Assembly: GCA_033980235.1 (NCBI GenBank)
Contig: CM067062.1
Location: 6,493,900-6,557,899, forward strand
From: Diadema setosum
Taxonomy: Eukaryota; Echinodermata; Echinoidea; Diadematoida; Diadematidae
Reading direction: 5' to 3'
Length of the DNA stretch: 64,000 nt
This document shows, piece by piece, positions 12,358-24,296 of the stretch. Made by a program: the position numbers and the translations under genes. Every line of letters starts with the position of its first letter. Position 1 is the first letter of the stretch. A model generated the notes under the pieces. The model saw nothing but the letters and a program-made list of their open reading frames with translations. It had not been told where the DNA came from and did no database searches.

Positions 12358-13058
12358 CAAAAGAAAAAGCATGAGTTGCGATGAAAAAAAAATCTCATGT
12401 TTTGTCATTATCAAAATGATGAGATAAAATGGGTAGTTGCAGAAATACCTTCAGAATGAAATCATGCAACGCATCACAATCAATAAGAATAATAATAAAC
12501 AAAAACTATACAGCTGGGAAACCCCTGCCCATATAAGTAAAAGAAAAAAAAATGAGAAAATAGCTTCTGGCTATAAAAAAATGCTAAAAGTCTGTAGGAT
12601 TTATGCAATGTCGAATTGACTATTGTAAATCCGGTAAGTAGATACACCATCTGTCTATCTCAAATTTGTACTTGGCATCCTATTCAATCAGATCTCAAAA
12701 AATAAAATAAAATAAAATAGAGTTCACTCCAGACATGGACCTAGACGAGGTCCATGCTCCAGATCACTCCGTCCACCATGGCTTCACAGTCAGTGTGATC
12801 TCATTGAATTATTGAGTAATATCATTATTGATTAAACGTTGCATTTGATGCAGGGAATGAATATTTTCCTTGCCCTTTATTGCTCGGCTCTATTGTTGAT
12901 AAGCGCAACCCTACACCTAAATTTTTGTATTCGTTGTTGTTGGTACGTACCACCAGAGCAAATTACTAGACCTTTTTTTTTCAATTCTGAATTTATGAGT
13001 CAAAATACTTGTCATGGCTTCATGTTATGATACCAACACACATCACAGTCTGGTGAAA
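12358..13058. other. 3' flank of TRIM-A
   Basis: Holds the probable 3' UTR of TRIM-A on the minus strand and an (AAAAT)n tract near 12695-12720. No other gene seen. Confidence 0.5.
12876..12881 (-). terminator. Candidate poly(A) signal for TRIM-A
   Basis: AATAAA on the minus strand, 178 bp beyond the TRIM-A stop codon. Position is plausible; no transcript evidence. Confidence 0.4.
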
Positions 13059-15019
13059 TTATTTGATTTTCTGCAACGCCTTTAACCAGCATCGGCGGGC
13101 TCCATGTTTCCGAAAGATGTATAGTCTGTCCGGTGTGCAGAAAACGATCTCACCGCTCGGCTGCACCTGTAGGTAGTACCAGTTCCTGGCGGGCTTGTGT
13201 ATTCTCCGATCTTTGATGAGATGACTGACTTCCTGCGTATCAATGGTGTAGAGACTGATGGTTACCAGTCCCTTCTCGTGTTGCACCCAAGCGACGATCA
13301 CCGAGTTCCGCCATACGGCTGGGTAGGCCTTTGCAGCGTCGGGCCCAGTGATGTGACGTAGAGGGTTTCCGTGCTCGTCCAATAGCACGACTGAATTTCC
13401 GTTGTTTCCTCTGGTGACGAGATGTCCAGCTACACCAAGGGAAAATATTTGCGTAGGCTCAAGTCCTTCACACGAAACATCTTGGATGGGTCTCCCGCCA
13501 GAGGGTCTGAAGACTTGAATTCTGTTGATGATCCTTGAGTAACCAACATATATAAAATCATTGTGGTTTACGCAGAGACCTCCAAATGCATCAACCTTCA
13601 GAGTGGCGAAGTGAATGTCAAGTTTCTCACCTGCTGTCGTGTAGATGCTAAGCGTGCTTGACTTATCTCGTATCACGTAGTTTCCGTTGGACAGTACTCC
13701 TACCATTCCGAGTTTCTCCGCTGTCAAAAGGGTCTCCTGCAGCACGCCGTCAGACGAATAGATCTGAAGACCTCCCATTTCGCACGCCAGGGCAATAGCG
13801 CCATCAGGGGTTAGAGCCATTCCATTCGTGCTGCCTGGGTTACTGAGGTGTACCTCAGTGCATTCTCCAAAGTCCAGCCTTCCCAGCTGCAATTCATTTC
13901 GACCACTAAACCGGTGGAACTTCAGAGACTTGGCTCGGAGAAGGATGTCGTCAAAGGTTAAATGTAAGTGGTCGTCGCCTTTGCCCCCAAGGCTTTGGCT
14001 CAATTCAGTGCAAAGCTTCTCGTATCTGTAAGTCAGTCGTTCTTCCTCGTCAGGGTTAACCAGTATACTATCAAGCTTTTCTAGCTGATCATTAATTGTG
14101 TGAATTTGCCTTGTATTGCCGTCTTGACTAGTATGCAAATCTCTGAGTAACATTCTTTCATGCTCTTCACATTCGGCGATGAGGGCGTCCTTTCTACATC
14201 GCAGTCGTTCGACTGACTTCTCGTATGTTTTCATTATCTCGCGCTTATGATCATTTACGATGCCAAGCAACTTTTGCTTTAACTGGACGAAGTGAGATTT
14301 GCGTTTCTGGAGCTCACAAAGCTTGTCCTGACCCTTCTTCTGCCAGAAGTATCCAGTGGAGAGATTCTCTTTGTCGATTGTTGACACATGTATAATCGGG
14401 TGGGCAGACGGTTTTTTGGATGCTTTCGAATGACAGATGGCGCAAACTTTTATCCGACAAGCGAGGCAGAAAAACTGCATGTCTTGGGAGGGATGGACAC
14501 TGCATCTCGGTTTGATTCGAAAGGTGCTGGTCTCTACATCTTCCACCCTTTCTACCCTATGAGTGTTGTTCTTTCGCCATCTGGCGTGCTCTTGATGACA
14601 CGAATCGCACAAGGAGTCTCGACACTCATAGCAGTATACCTTTGCATTGCGACTCTGGCATGGGTCCAAAGTGCAGGGGATGTTTGTGAAGCGTGAAAGT
14701 CGAGAGGGTTGAGAATGTGATGATGCGGTAATGTCAGAACGCAACGGAATTTCCTTTCCATCCAGAACTTCCCAAGATTCATCTATCTCTGGGAGCAGGA
14801 CCTGGTGAGGTCTTGGAACACCACGGGGTTGTTCACAGACAGCGCAGTACACGTCTCCATCAGGCGTTGGATAGGGAGATTGCATTTGAGCGAAACAAAC
14901 TTGACAGAATATGTGAGAGCAACTCAGTGTCGTACCGCTGGGGATTTCAAGGGTGCAGAAAGAGCACCTTATCTGCCAGTCGGTCCTCGATGTGTGGCTT
15001 GCCACATCTGGTGGTAGGT
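13059..15019 (-). CDS. TRIM-A: RING/B-box E3 ubiquitin ligase with beta-propeller C-terminus, main exon
   Basis: Encodes all but the first 10 residues of a predicted 663-aa protein. In order: RING finger (about 29-72, C-x2-C ... CSHIFCQVC ... CAVC); B-box 1 (about 126-165, CYECRDSLCDSCHQEH); B-box 2 (about 183-221, CSVH ... CLACRIKVCAICH); a coiled coil (about 235-345); and a repeat-rich C-terminal half matching an NHL-like propeller of the TRIM2/3/56/71 type (GGLCVNHNDFIYVGY, NWYYLQVQPSGEIVFCTPD). TRIMs transfer ubiquitin from E2 enzymes to targets bound by the C-terminal domain, often in antiviral defence; the substrate is unknown. The exon begins at the acceptor TCTTCAACAG|AC in phase 1. 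The Met at 15059 lies in intron sequence and is unlikely to be the start. TRIM-B and TRIM-C are paralogues on the same strand. Confidence 0.9.
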
Positions 15020-17811
15020 CTGTTGAAGAAATATAGAAACAGAAGAACAAAACAAACAACTTGATTTTTTTTCTCTTATCTGTGACACACCTATGAGAAA
15101 TGTAAGAATGATCGCTGCAATTACATTAAAGTGAAGCTGCCCATCAGGTTATATAAAACAAACAAAATATTACATTAAAGATCTTTATTCGCCTTAACTT
15201 TCGAAGGCTATTTGCTTTCATGTATTCAAAGTTTATACATCTCTACATACATTTCTATCACCAGCAGTGGTCACTTATCAAGGTGTTTTCTTCCAGACGA
15301 CCCCAATGTCCTATATTTGGATATGACATACAAAACTATGACAGACAAAACCCAAATGCCAACTGCCTATTATAATAACGACTGAATGATTGGACGTGAC
15401 ACGAATAAAATGAAAATACTTTGACTCACAGGAAGGTCATATTTGGCTATCTGTAAACCAAAACTTAGTCAAATAAACTTAGCAATGTTGTGATTATCCA
15501 TTTTACAAAAATTCCATGTAACCATCATCGTAGCCAGCAATGATGATTTATGTCATCATACTCATGAACACAATGCGTTATATTAGTACTTAGTTATAAT
15601 GCTACTCAAAAAGATATCCTTCAATGTCATAGAGGAATATCTTGGAGGGATGTTACTTCTTGGAAAAAAAAAAACACTTGACAGATTGTTTTGTCACTGC
15701 ACACTTTGATTGCAGGAATACTACTCATAAAATAGGTTAAGGCACTTCATATTGTATGTTCATGCCTCCTTCAGCAAAATGTTTATCTAACAAGGGTAAA
15801 GCCTTGACAGTACTGATAGCTCTTCACGTGGCAAAAGTTCACACGCATACTGGTGGGTGGTAACTATAGAGAAGTAAAATGTTATTTTCTAAACCTCTGT
15901 TTATATTCTGCCGGAAGTCTATGCACATCATTTAAGTTACTGACGAAGAGCGGCAAGTACATACCGTTCAAGCACTACTACAGACATGACTGGCAGGATT
16001 ATGGGCTTATTTGCATTATCCAATTTCACCTCCTTTAAAGTCATCTTAAAGTAAATTTGACCCATCGGCATCATCACCTGAGTAGGTCTATCAGCCAGCT
16101 TTTCAACTTTTGTTGTTTTTGATAACTTCATTGAAATTTCTATACCTACCCTTTGAAAAATAGAATAGAAGGGAAGTGGGTTCTCTTACGTGCATGTAAA
16201 GGTATGACTCTTCTACACGTGGGACTGACGGCTTTACGACTCCTTCGAAAGATTTGGCAATGAATAATAAGGAGCCTTCCCCCAAAAGACATTCGACAGA
16301 TTACTGGTTATATTCTCCATGTTACTAGGCAAAGTAGAAAGCTGGACGTGTTTTCTGGGTTGATGCTTATAGGAGAGGAATGTGTGCATACCCATCCAGG
16401 CGCGGTGGAGCACCCCAATTATCTCGCAGAAATCCATCGGCAGCCGAGCCTCATTTGCATAAAGTAAACAACATGTACTCGCGTAGTTGAGAAAAAGTAA
16501 ACAACTTCTCAAGCTAATAACAATTTCAGGAAACCTATTTTCAGATTAAAATTGAGTTAGTTTGAATTTGAAAACATGTCCGAATATGCATATATAACAT
16601 ATTAAAGGATTTGACAATGATAAAATGTGAAATTTTAGCGAAAACCTGGCGAGCAAAATTACCAAAAATATGCCTCGAAAATCATCCTAAAATTCACGAA
16701 GTGTGATTGCGAAACAAAAGCGCCATTCAAACAAAGTACACCGAAATTTATTTATCTGCTTGCATTTTAAATTTGATACCATAATATTCCCGGCCATGGT
16801 TGTGTCGGAAAAAAAAACAGAAGGTGATGTCAAAAATGACACGAACGCAAAGCGTACAGGTCGGTCCCATGTATAATTAATCGCGTCACTGTGGCGTTGC
16901 ATGTCACAGCACACACAACGCATTGCTGCATGCAGCGTGCGCGGCAGCAGCTCAGCAATCACCGCCGTGCGACACTCAGCAAAATTGACTGCGTCACATG
17001 CAAACCAACAATGAGCACGAAATCCTGAATCTCACGTACCACGCATGCCCAATATTACGGGAAAAGAAATGACGTCATTTTCAATTGTTTCGCCGACTAC
17101 ATTTGTCTATTCCAAACCATGTAGAAACAAGTTGATTTCTCAAAAAGTACAGGTGGTACAAAGCGAAAACTTTCACCATATGTGGATTGAGGCCTGATGA
17201 ACTTATGTTGCCAGTTTCGGACACATTGGAGCCCGGCCATAGTCCAGTCGGAAAAAAACAGAGAGCATGTTTTGCGAGAGGTGATTTTCAAAACGCTTTA
17301 ATATCTCAAGTTCTAGTGCAGCAAATTTCATAATTTTTTCATCAAAAGGAAGGTTTTTAAAAACTTAGATAGTGTGGGAAGTTTGAGTTTACTAGCGGCA
17401 CGCATAGCGGCACAAGGAGAAGGTAAAGATTTGACTTTTTCATGCACACAGTTTCGGGCAGCCGTGGATGCCCGTTGGAAATTCAAATAGAACGGGGCGA
17501 TAATGAGATGCAAATTGGGGTGCTCCACCGCGCCTGCATCAGCTCCCGAAGATTTATTCTTCATTTTCTCTGTTCAGTCCAAATATTAACACATTTTGTC
17601 ATGCTCATTCCTTTCTCACATAACAAATTATGTAGTTACACACTGGGTGTTGTTTTTTTTTCCTCCTCTAATGACAGGAAAGTTACAGAACCGGACCGGA
17701 AACTGACGAGAAAGAAAGACACTCAATTCTGAAACACTCAACTCTGCTAAAGTGGTAGTTTTTCAAAGGCTGGACACATAATTATTTAAACAAGAATCTT
17801 TCAACACTTAC
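15020..17811 (-). other. TRIM-A intron 1 (predicted)
   Basis: A 2.8-kb intron between the predicted small first exon and the main exon. It contains the 1140-bp TIR element at 16397-17536. Short open frames, including one at 15937-16131 with a donor-like site, show no recognisable domain. Confidence 0.5.
16397..17536. mobile_element. Putative non-autonomous DNA transposon, 24-bp perfect TIR
   Basis: The left terminus CAGGCGCGGTGGAGCACCCC continues AATT and is perfectly repeated in inverted orientation at 17513-17536. Both outer flanks read CATC (16393-16396 and 17537-17540), a candidate 4-bp target duplication. The 1140-bp interior has only short frames without transposase motifs. It has a degenerate internal direct repeat (GCCCGGCCAT...GTCGGAAAAAA near 16790 and 17230). 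I do not recognise the superfamily. Confidence 0.7.
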
Positions 17812-17842
17812 CACAATCATTGCTTGAAATAAAGGAATCCAT
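17812..17842 (-). CDS. TRIM-A predicted first coding exon (10 codons + 1 nt)
   Basis: The ATG at 17842 (context CTCAAATGG) opens MDSFISSNDC and ends at TGTG|GTAAGTG, a near-consensus donor in phase 1. The phase-1 acceptor of the main exon joins it to give ...SNDC-DLPPDVAS and a 1992-nt frame. TRIM-C has a first exon of exactly the same coding length and phase. That supports the model, but it is splice-site reasoning without transcript evidence. Confidence 0.6.
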
Positions 17843-18319
17843 TTGAGTTCCTGATGCTTTCACAAAATGCCGACGGCAGGGATGGTTATGTTCAAATTCT
17901 CTCTCTCTCTTTTTTTTTTCGAGTGTTAGAGAATGATAGGGAAAGAGAGACAATTGCAAATTTTGAAAATTGCAGTTTATTCACCACAAAGACCAGAGTA
18001 CAGTGAGTCCCAGTGAAGCGTAGGAAGCGTTGCCTTTGTAAAATCTAACGGATGTTGAGCAATGAGAGTTACTTCTACCCTGGGTATTGCATGCAACCGA
18101 AAAAAAAAACCAGCAAAACAAAAATTGCAAAACAGGCGTTATAGAGTTCGTTTAAAGGCCTCGTAAAGTTCTGCGGTTATAGATCTTATCTGCTGATATC
18201 TGAACGTTATTTTCGAACATATTGTAGCAAAACTCATGTGAGACAGGAAAAAAATGCATTTTAAGCAGGAGAAACGCTTTGTAGCACATACTCTTTTCCC
18301 CAATACTCCTGAAAATGAA

Positions 18320-18356
18320 GTTGTTTTTTTTTTTTTTTTTTTTGGGGGGGGGGGGT
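18320..18356. repeat. T-run followed by G-run
   Basis: A run of about 23 T is followed by about 12 G. Confidence 0.9.
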
Positions 18357-18677
18357 ACTTTTTAAGAAATTCCTCTTCAAACGAAATTCAGTAAACATAA
18401 TTGAGGTATGGTATCAAACATTATCCAACCCTCTGCCTTTCGCGATGCACACATAGGATATTCTATGTTCACACAATCGTAACGCACATGACAGTAGTAT
18501 TCCTGTGCGCATACGAAATAGTTTTTTTTTTATTCTTTCCTGATGGAACTTACGAATTAAATGCCATTTTTCAAGCAAACTGTTATTTCGTTTTTGTTTG
18601 CTGTCACACACACATGCAATCTTTCCCGGCATCATGCACCCAGTCGAAAAAAAAAATCCATCATAATCAATCCCAAT

Positions 18678-18682
18678 GAGAA

Positions 18683-18716
<34 letters not shown>

Positions 18717-18717
18717 G
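18678..18717. repeat. (GA)n followed by G-run
   Basis: A GA dinucleotide tract of about 14 units passes into a run of 13 G. Confidence 0.9.
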
Positions 18718-19460
18718 ACCAAGTAGGAATCGTCAAACACTGCTGAGACGCCATGAGGTTTATCTTTAATAACAGTCCTCCCGCTCTCCAGTTCTTCGTC
18801 AAACAAAACGAAATCCATCATAAACGTTTTCTGGGCTTTTAATCAATAAAAGTCATGTGCAGCGTCACAGTGAAAACCCCCGATCCCAATGTTCACCTAG
18901 CAGCTTGAGTACTTTGAACTGCTCCGGCTTCTTGCTCCGAAGTCAATTAAACTTGATCAAGTGGTATCGCTATAACACCATGGTGTTTGATGAAAGCTTT
19001 CCTTAAATATATGCTTATAGTTAACATTGTGAACATCGAGAAATTTAGAGAGAGAGAAAAAAATATTGGAGCTGTATAATGTTCATGATACTTGCGTTCA
19101 GGCATGCAGGCATAGATCTAATCTGCTTTTGGGTTGATAGTCTATTATGACGTCAAATCTAATTTGCCAAGCAGTGGTCTGCACGTCAAGGAGACGATGA
19201 TGCAAACTGTCCAAGAGATGAGACTACACCTGTCAGTAAAGACGAAGATCTGGGTTGGTTTCCAGGGCGGCGCGCGAGGAGTCATGTTTTTAATAGCTGT
19301 CTCACATATTGGATTATGATCTGTGACAAGCCCTGCTCTTCTGTCCGCAATTCAGCATCCGACAGACGTGGCCTTGTGGACGCTCCCGGTCGGTTTCAAA
19401 CGGAAGTGGCGTCACATTCGCTGACACAATTCCAGATATTTTGTTCTTCTTACTTGGATC

Positions 19461-19484
19461 ATGGAAATCGTCAAACAGAAAGTT
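19461..19484 (+). CDS. Double C-type lectin/PAN gene, predicted coding exon 1
   Basis: The ATG at 19461 (context GGATCATGGAA) opens MEIVKQKV and ends at AAAGTT|GTGAGT, a good donor in phase 0. It joins the phase-0 exon at 19975 to form the amino terminus and signal peptide. Support comes from the phases of all six exons, which sum to 1134 nt (377 aa plus stop). It is short, so uncertain on its own. Confidence 0.55.
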
Positions 19485-19974
19485 GTGAGTCATAAATCAG
19501 TTATGGTCATGTTTTACTTGTCTGTAAAATGTTAATCTTTTTTTTTTTTTTGCCAACATTATCGTAATAGCGTTGTTGTCGCTATTACAGGAGCGTAATT
19601 GATATTGATGTTATCATTATCGTTTGTGGTATAGTAGTATTGTTAGTCCAAGCGCATGAGAGTATACATCATAGCGAGTGCCACTTGTAACAAATTGTTT
19701 CAGGGCAGTTCTGGCTGTCATTGCTTGCTTTACTACTTAGATGAGGAATATTATGAATAGACTTCTACTCATACCAATACATGCATACTATGTACAGGCA
19801 CTTATCTGCTTATACTGAGTTGATATTATAATAAATTTGTCGCTAAATTACCAGCTGGAATACGACCAGGAAAGAAATATGAATGAGAGTTAGGACAGTC
19901 TGGATCGATATTGAAATTACGAAATGAATAACAGGTACAAAATTAAAAGTTAAGTGTTGATGTTGTCTTTACAG

Positions 19975-20038
19975 GCGCGTATTGTATTCGCGGTCGTTCT
20001 GTGTTCGGATTTCTTTGAATATGTGGGCGGAAAGGTTG
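19975..20038 (+). CDS. Double C-type lectin/PAN gene, predicted exon 2 (signal peptide core)
   Basis: Bounded by TTGTCTTTACAG|GC and GGTTG|GTAAGTAA. It encodes ARIVFAVVLCSDFFEYVGGK plus V and one base. The stretch IVFAVVLC after basic residues (KQK, R) looks like a modest secretory signal core, with cleavage probably near residues 19-28. It enters in phase 0 and leaves in phase 1, matching the next exon. Confidence 0.6.
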
Positions 20039-22052
20039 GTAAGTAATATCTCAATGATGATATTGATCAATCATTTTAGATTATGTCCATAGAGAATAAA
20101 GTTTATGTAGGCATATTTTCCTTGAGCTTTAGGAGATAGCGATAATTTCGTTTTAAGTCCGCGATGTTTGTTAGTTTGGTTTATTTCTGCTGAAATCATT
20201 GTCCCATGCTAATAAATTACCGCTACCGAAGCCAACAATACTTTGTAGACAAATTACAAAACAAGACAAAAACGACTCATTAGTTGGGGTAATATCATTC
20301 TACCAAGATTCATAACAAGATCAAAATACTACCATGATAAAATGCTATAAGTAATAAAATTAAAACTATCATGACGATCCTGATATACTGTTGAAAATGA
20401 CAAGAATGATGAACTGCTCACATCAATATATATTGTTATATTGTTCATGTAATACTACGATAGTAGCACCAACGATGCAATCCCATTACTTCAGTACCCC
20501 TCTGTCGCTACTGTCATTTGCAAATAATCGAATCGATTTTGTATTGGAAGGTACTATTCACGCAAATCAAGCTGCTCGCACTTACGACCTGTGTGTTATT
20601 GAACTTGGGTGCATGTGCTTGCAAAGTTGTATGTAAGGCAAGATAGAAAAGCTTTTCGAACAACTTTAAATGTGTGTTAAAAGTATACACAAGACAAGAA
20701 AAAAGATGCTAATCTGTATATCAAACACATTTAAGGGACCGTGTTCCCAAAGTTCCTGACTATTTCTTCTCAAGACAAATGCTACTCAATTCACCTATTT
20801 CTTTAGCTTTATATCTACATAAGTTTGTCTTGCGTATTAAGAAAGTTGACTTATTTTTCAGTAACGATCTCCGTTATAATGACAGGCATCAAATGGTTTT
20901 ATCAAAGAGTCTATTTAACGCCTTTTCTTATTTCAAGGTAGACTCTGATCGGTCAACTGGCAAAAAGTTGTTAAATAGATCAAACATGATCATTCTCTTC
21001 GGGCACATATTGATGAGATGGGATTGATGGGAATCGATCTCTCTAGACAAATCTGATCGACTTGAGCAAACGTTTGCCCTCGCGGGCCAAGCCAACTTTG
21101 AGATGATGCGGAGAAGGATATATCGTTGCTATGGTTACAGCTCCCAAGAGAGAAGAAGAGAGCGAAGGAGATGCGCGTGCATTGGGGGGGGGGGGGGGGG
21201 TGATGTGAGGTGAGATGGGAAGCACTCCAAAAAAGTAGTCCTCTTGTAGAGTTATGGAGTAGAATGTGTGCTTGTAGACATCAGTCAGAAATTAGCTCAT
21301 ATAATAAATCCCGTTGGGAACCCTGCACACATGGAAAACTCAGCAATTTTGAATTCATCCTCGCCCGGTACTCGTTTCATCGTTTAATGTTTTTCTTTTC
21401 AACGTAGATGGAACCAAGAACAGTTGGCAGTGCAAAGAGATTGAACAGTTATTTTTGATTACTAACAATCATTCATTCAAGAATGTCAATGTTTTGTCAT
21501 GATTGAACGAGTTGATGAAGTCAGGTTATGATATAAGGCACAGTCCGAAGCAAAAACTTCCTCTACCTCGTCTTCTTCTTCTCTTTTTTTTCCTTTTTTT
21601 ATACAATATATACAGCTATAGGTGAGAGACTCGTGCTGTTTGAGTGATAAAAACGTTATGACTCTTTGCTGGTGTCATTGTGTTTAAAAGCAACGAAGCA
21701 AATAAGTGTTATTATTCTGAGTAAGAGAAAGTGAGGAATTCGGAAAATTTAGAATTAAAAATTGGAAAAAAAAACCCCTTCAAAATGCGCAAAGAGAGCA
21801 AATTACAATTAAGATAAAAATGCAATTATAAGTACAGAATCTCGTATAGAATAATATAAATTGTGCACTAGGAGAAACATATTTTCTGTTTATTTCTTAC
21901 ATGCTGTATACACTTTAGGTCGATTACAAAGACACTGATTGACATCACAATAGATCGATTGATAATTATCATCTAACCTGAGTTGATCGATGCTTGCCAT
22001 ATTTGATTTTCTAATGATATACGTCATCGCCCCCGATGTGTTGAAAATACAG
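20039..22052 (+). other. Intron 2 of the lectin gene (predicted)
   Basis: About 2.0 kb without a recognisable exon. It is AT-rich, with a run of 18 G at 21184-21201 and a T-rich pyrimidine tract near 21565-21600. Short frames inside look fortuitous. Confidence 0.5.
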
Positions 22053-22442
22053 TGTGTCCCGCTGGTTTCTCCAACGTTGGGTCTTCGTGCTACGCGCTCG
22101 GGCCGTCAAAACGTAGAAACGATGCGCAGGAGCTATGCCAAGAAATGGGGGCCACCCTCGTCACTGTTACGTCAGAGGATGAGCAAACGCACCTCATGAA
22201 CTTTCTCTCCGAGGCCATACCAATGGAATCTGTTTGGCTGGGACTGAAGCTGCGGGATGCACTCAGTTACATGTGGCTGAATGGCGCCCCCCTCAGCTTT
22301 ACTGACTGGTCAACGGATGGCAACGCCCACAACCAGGGCTCGGAGTGCGTGAGATTGCGAAAATTGAACAGCTGGAAATGGAATGACCAGACTTGTGTCC
22401 AACTATTTCCTTTCATTTGTGAAATTGAGCTGGGAATTGGAG
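22053..22442 (+). CDS. Double C-type lectin/PAN gene, exon 3: complete CTLD 1
   Basis: This 390-nt exon is symmetric (phase 1 to phase 1, 130 codons) and encodes a whole C-type lectin-like domain, residues about 30-159. It starts CPAGF and has GSSCYALG (first disulphide), the AQELCQEMGATLVTVTS helix block, the core variant VWLGLKL, SECVRL, the Ca2+-site motif WND (KWNDQTC) and FPFICE. The usual EPN or QPD sugar motif is not visible; the loop reads STDGNAHNQGSE. Calcium-dependent binding is possible but the sugar preference cannot be inferred. The acceptor is GAAAATACAG|TG and the donor GGAG|GTATTA. Secreted lectins of this kind are common pattern-recognition or adhesion proteins in echinoderms. 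Confidence 0.85.
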
Positions 22443-23803
22443 GTATTAATCATATCTCATTTGTGAATTCTTCCGTGTGTGAAATATCGCTCAGAGTTAA
22501 TTTACGTGCTTTCAGTTTTGCTTTGCCTGTTCTTCATGTATGGAAGAAGTGAAAACTTATTGGGTAAATTTATTGTCATATCAGGAAGATGAAGCAACAT
22601 GACATTACGCTGATGACATGCATAATTCGAGACCATGTCACATACGATAATGATTTAAAAATGGGGTATAAGTTTCAAGAAAAATGATCTGATTCGAATT
22701 GAATTTAGAATATGAAAACAAAAGTCCAGTGGAAGATTAAACAAAACTGCAAATTTTCCTCTAAAAAAAAAACACCCCAAAACAAAACAAACTTCAACAT
22801 GTAGCAATCACACGATATTCTAAATATGTTATCAACGAAACGGATATTTACCCCAAACATAATGTGCAGATCCAATGAATGCTAAAAACAAACAAACAAA
22901 CAAACAATATAAAGCTTCTACATAATTTCACTTTTATGAAAAGTAAACGTTCCCCCGATTTAATACTGGTCATAATAGTTCAGGGTAATTCATTTACCCT
23001 GCTGCTGAGAGACGTAAGTAAAGTGTTAAAAAAAATAAAATACTATGTGGTATTCTTTTTAAAATCCCTTTATCGTTCCACGACATCAAAAACTGTTGTA
23101 ACTCTTGTTTTGATCGAATGTGCTCTACTGATCATGCTGCATACACTGAATTCACGATATGAGGGTTAAATTCCTCTTAAAGGGGAAAATCCAGTCCAAG
23201 TGTTAGTTAGTCTGATGAGAAAGAATAAAATAATTATTACGAGTTCAACGGTAAAATTTTGATCGAAATCGGGTTAAAAATAAGGAAGTTATGACATTTC
23301 GAAGTTTTGCTATTTTTTCAGGAAACAGTTCTTGAACGGTCAATATGAATATGCAAATGGAAAAGTGAGTATCATCCCCTCACAACTTGCATATAGTTTG
23401 TACATAAAATCTGGGAATTTCCAGGGTGTTTTTTTTCATCCAAAAGCAATTGTATCCTAGGCTCAAATCCTAGTATTATGTCAAACTTATCATTGCATGT
23501 TCTTAAGTTATTCAAACAGGAATAATATCATGTTTCAGACTTCTGTAACAGAAACATTGTATTTTCATCATTTTTTGTACACAATCAATGGAATTGTGAG
23601 GTTATGACGTTAGCTCACTCATTTGCATATTTATATCCACTGTACAAGAACTGTTTTGCAGAAATTAGCAAAACCTTAAAATGTCATAACTTCATAACTT
23701 GATTTCAGTCAAATTTTACCGTTAAACTCGTAGGATTTTATTCCTTTTTTTTATCAGACTAACTTATATTTGGACTGGATTTCCCCTTTAAATCCCCTTG
23801 TAG
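22443..23803 (+). other. Intron 3 of the lectin gene
   Basis: About 1.36 kb. The 3' half is almost entirely a foldback MITE (23177-23792) that ends 11 bp before the exon 4 boundary. The 5' half has no recognisable element. Confidence 0.6.
23177..23792. mobile_element. Foldback MITE, ends TTAAAGGGGAAAATCCAGTCC / GGACTGGATTTCCCCTTTAA
   Basis: The arms are inverted copies: AGTTATGACATTTCGAAG and ACGGTAAAATTTTGA on the left pair with their complements near 23680-23730 on the right. Both ends carry TTAA. It is 616 bp with no coding capacity. It lies in intron 3 of the lectin gene, immediately next to the exon 4 acceptor. Confidence 0.85.
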
Positions 23804-23983
23804 TTGGAGACTGCCCACAGGATTTTGAATCTCGCTTCCATGACTCGTGCTACAAAGTGTTCAGTGATACGGTTTCCAGACCGGAGGCAGTTAAGACGTG
23901 TAACAGAAACAATGGAAGCCATCTTGTATGCCTCGAAACCTTGGCAGAGAGTGACCACGTGGTCGACATAGTGGAAAAATCGG
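23804..23983 (+). CDS. Double C-type lectin/PAN gene, exon 4: first half of CTLD 2
   Basis: This 180-nt exon (phase 1 to 1, 60 codons, residues about 160-219) encodes the N-terminal half of a second C-type lectin-like domain. It has GDCPQDFESRFHDSCYKVF, EAVKTCNRNNGSHLVCLET and SDHVVDIVEKSG. Cysteines and helix blocks match CTLD 1. The acceptor is CCCCTTGTAG|TT and the donor TCGG|GTGAGT. Unlike CTLD 1, this domain is split by an intron, so the two domains did not arise by a simple recent exon duplication. Confidence 0.85.
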
Positions 23984-24043
23984 GTGAGTTTTGTGGTTTT
24001 CATTAGAATTCATCTTAGCGCATAACTATGAATATATAATATA

Positions 24044-24296
24044 TATATGAAGAGTTTGTTTGCAAAAACCGATAAGTCCATATTTGCCAAATGGAGATAT
24101 TTGCGATTAAAGGTTAAGAAAAATATAGAGAATAATAAGAAAAATTTTGCTTCTTTTGACCATAACTTTAAAAATTTACCTTTTTATGTTGTGACCAATA
24201 TATCATTTAAAAGGTATTATTTTGTACTTTATGACAGAGACCGTACTTCAAAATCTTCAAAAATGGACTTATCGGTTTTTGCAAACAAACTCTTCA

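Larger units (their letters stand above)
17843..19460. promoter_or_regulatory. Divergent intergenic region between TRIM-A and the lectin gene
   Basis: About 1.6 kb separates the start codons of TRIM-A (minus) and the lectin gene (plus), so their promoters lie here. It includes (CT)n near 17900, a T-run followed by G-run near 18320-18356, and (GA)n-G(n) at 18678-18717. No TATA box or specific factor site could be assigned with confidence. Confidence 0.4.

Noticed and set aside
15401..15460. Donor-like CCTGTGAGTC with nearby ATG, considered as TRIM-A exon 1
   Set aside because: It would leave phase 2 and break the frame.
15937..16131. Small minus-strand frame with a donor-like GTGATG, considered as TRIM-A exon 1
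   Set aside because: Its phase (0) does not match the phase-1 acceptor of TRIM-A, whereas the 17812-17842 exon does.
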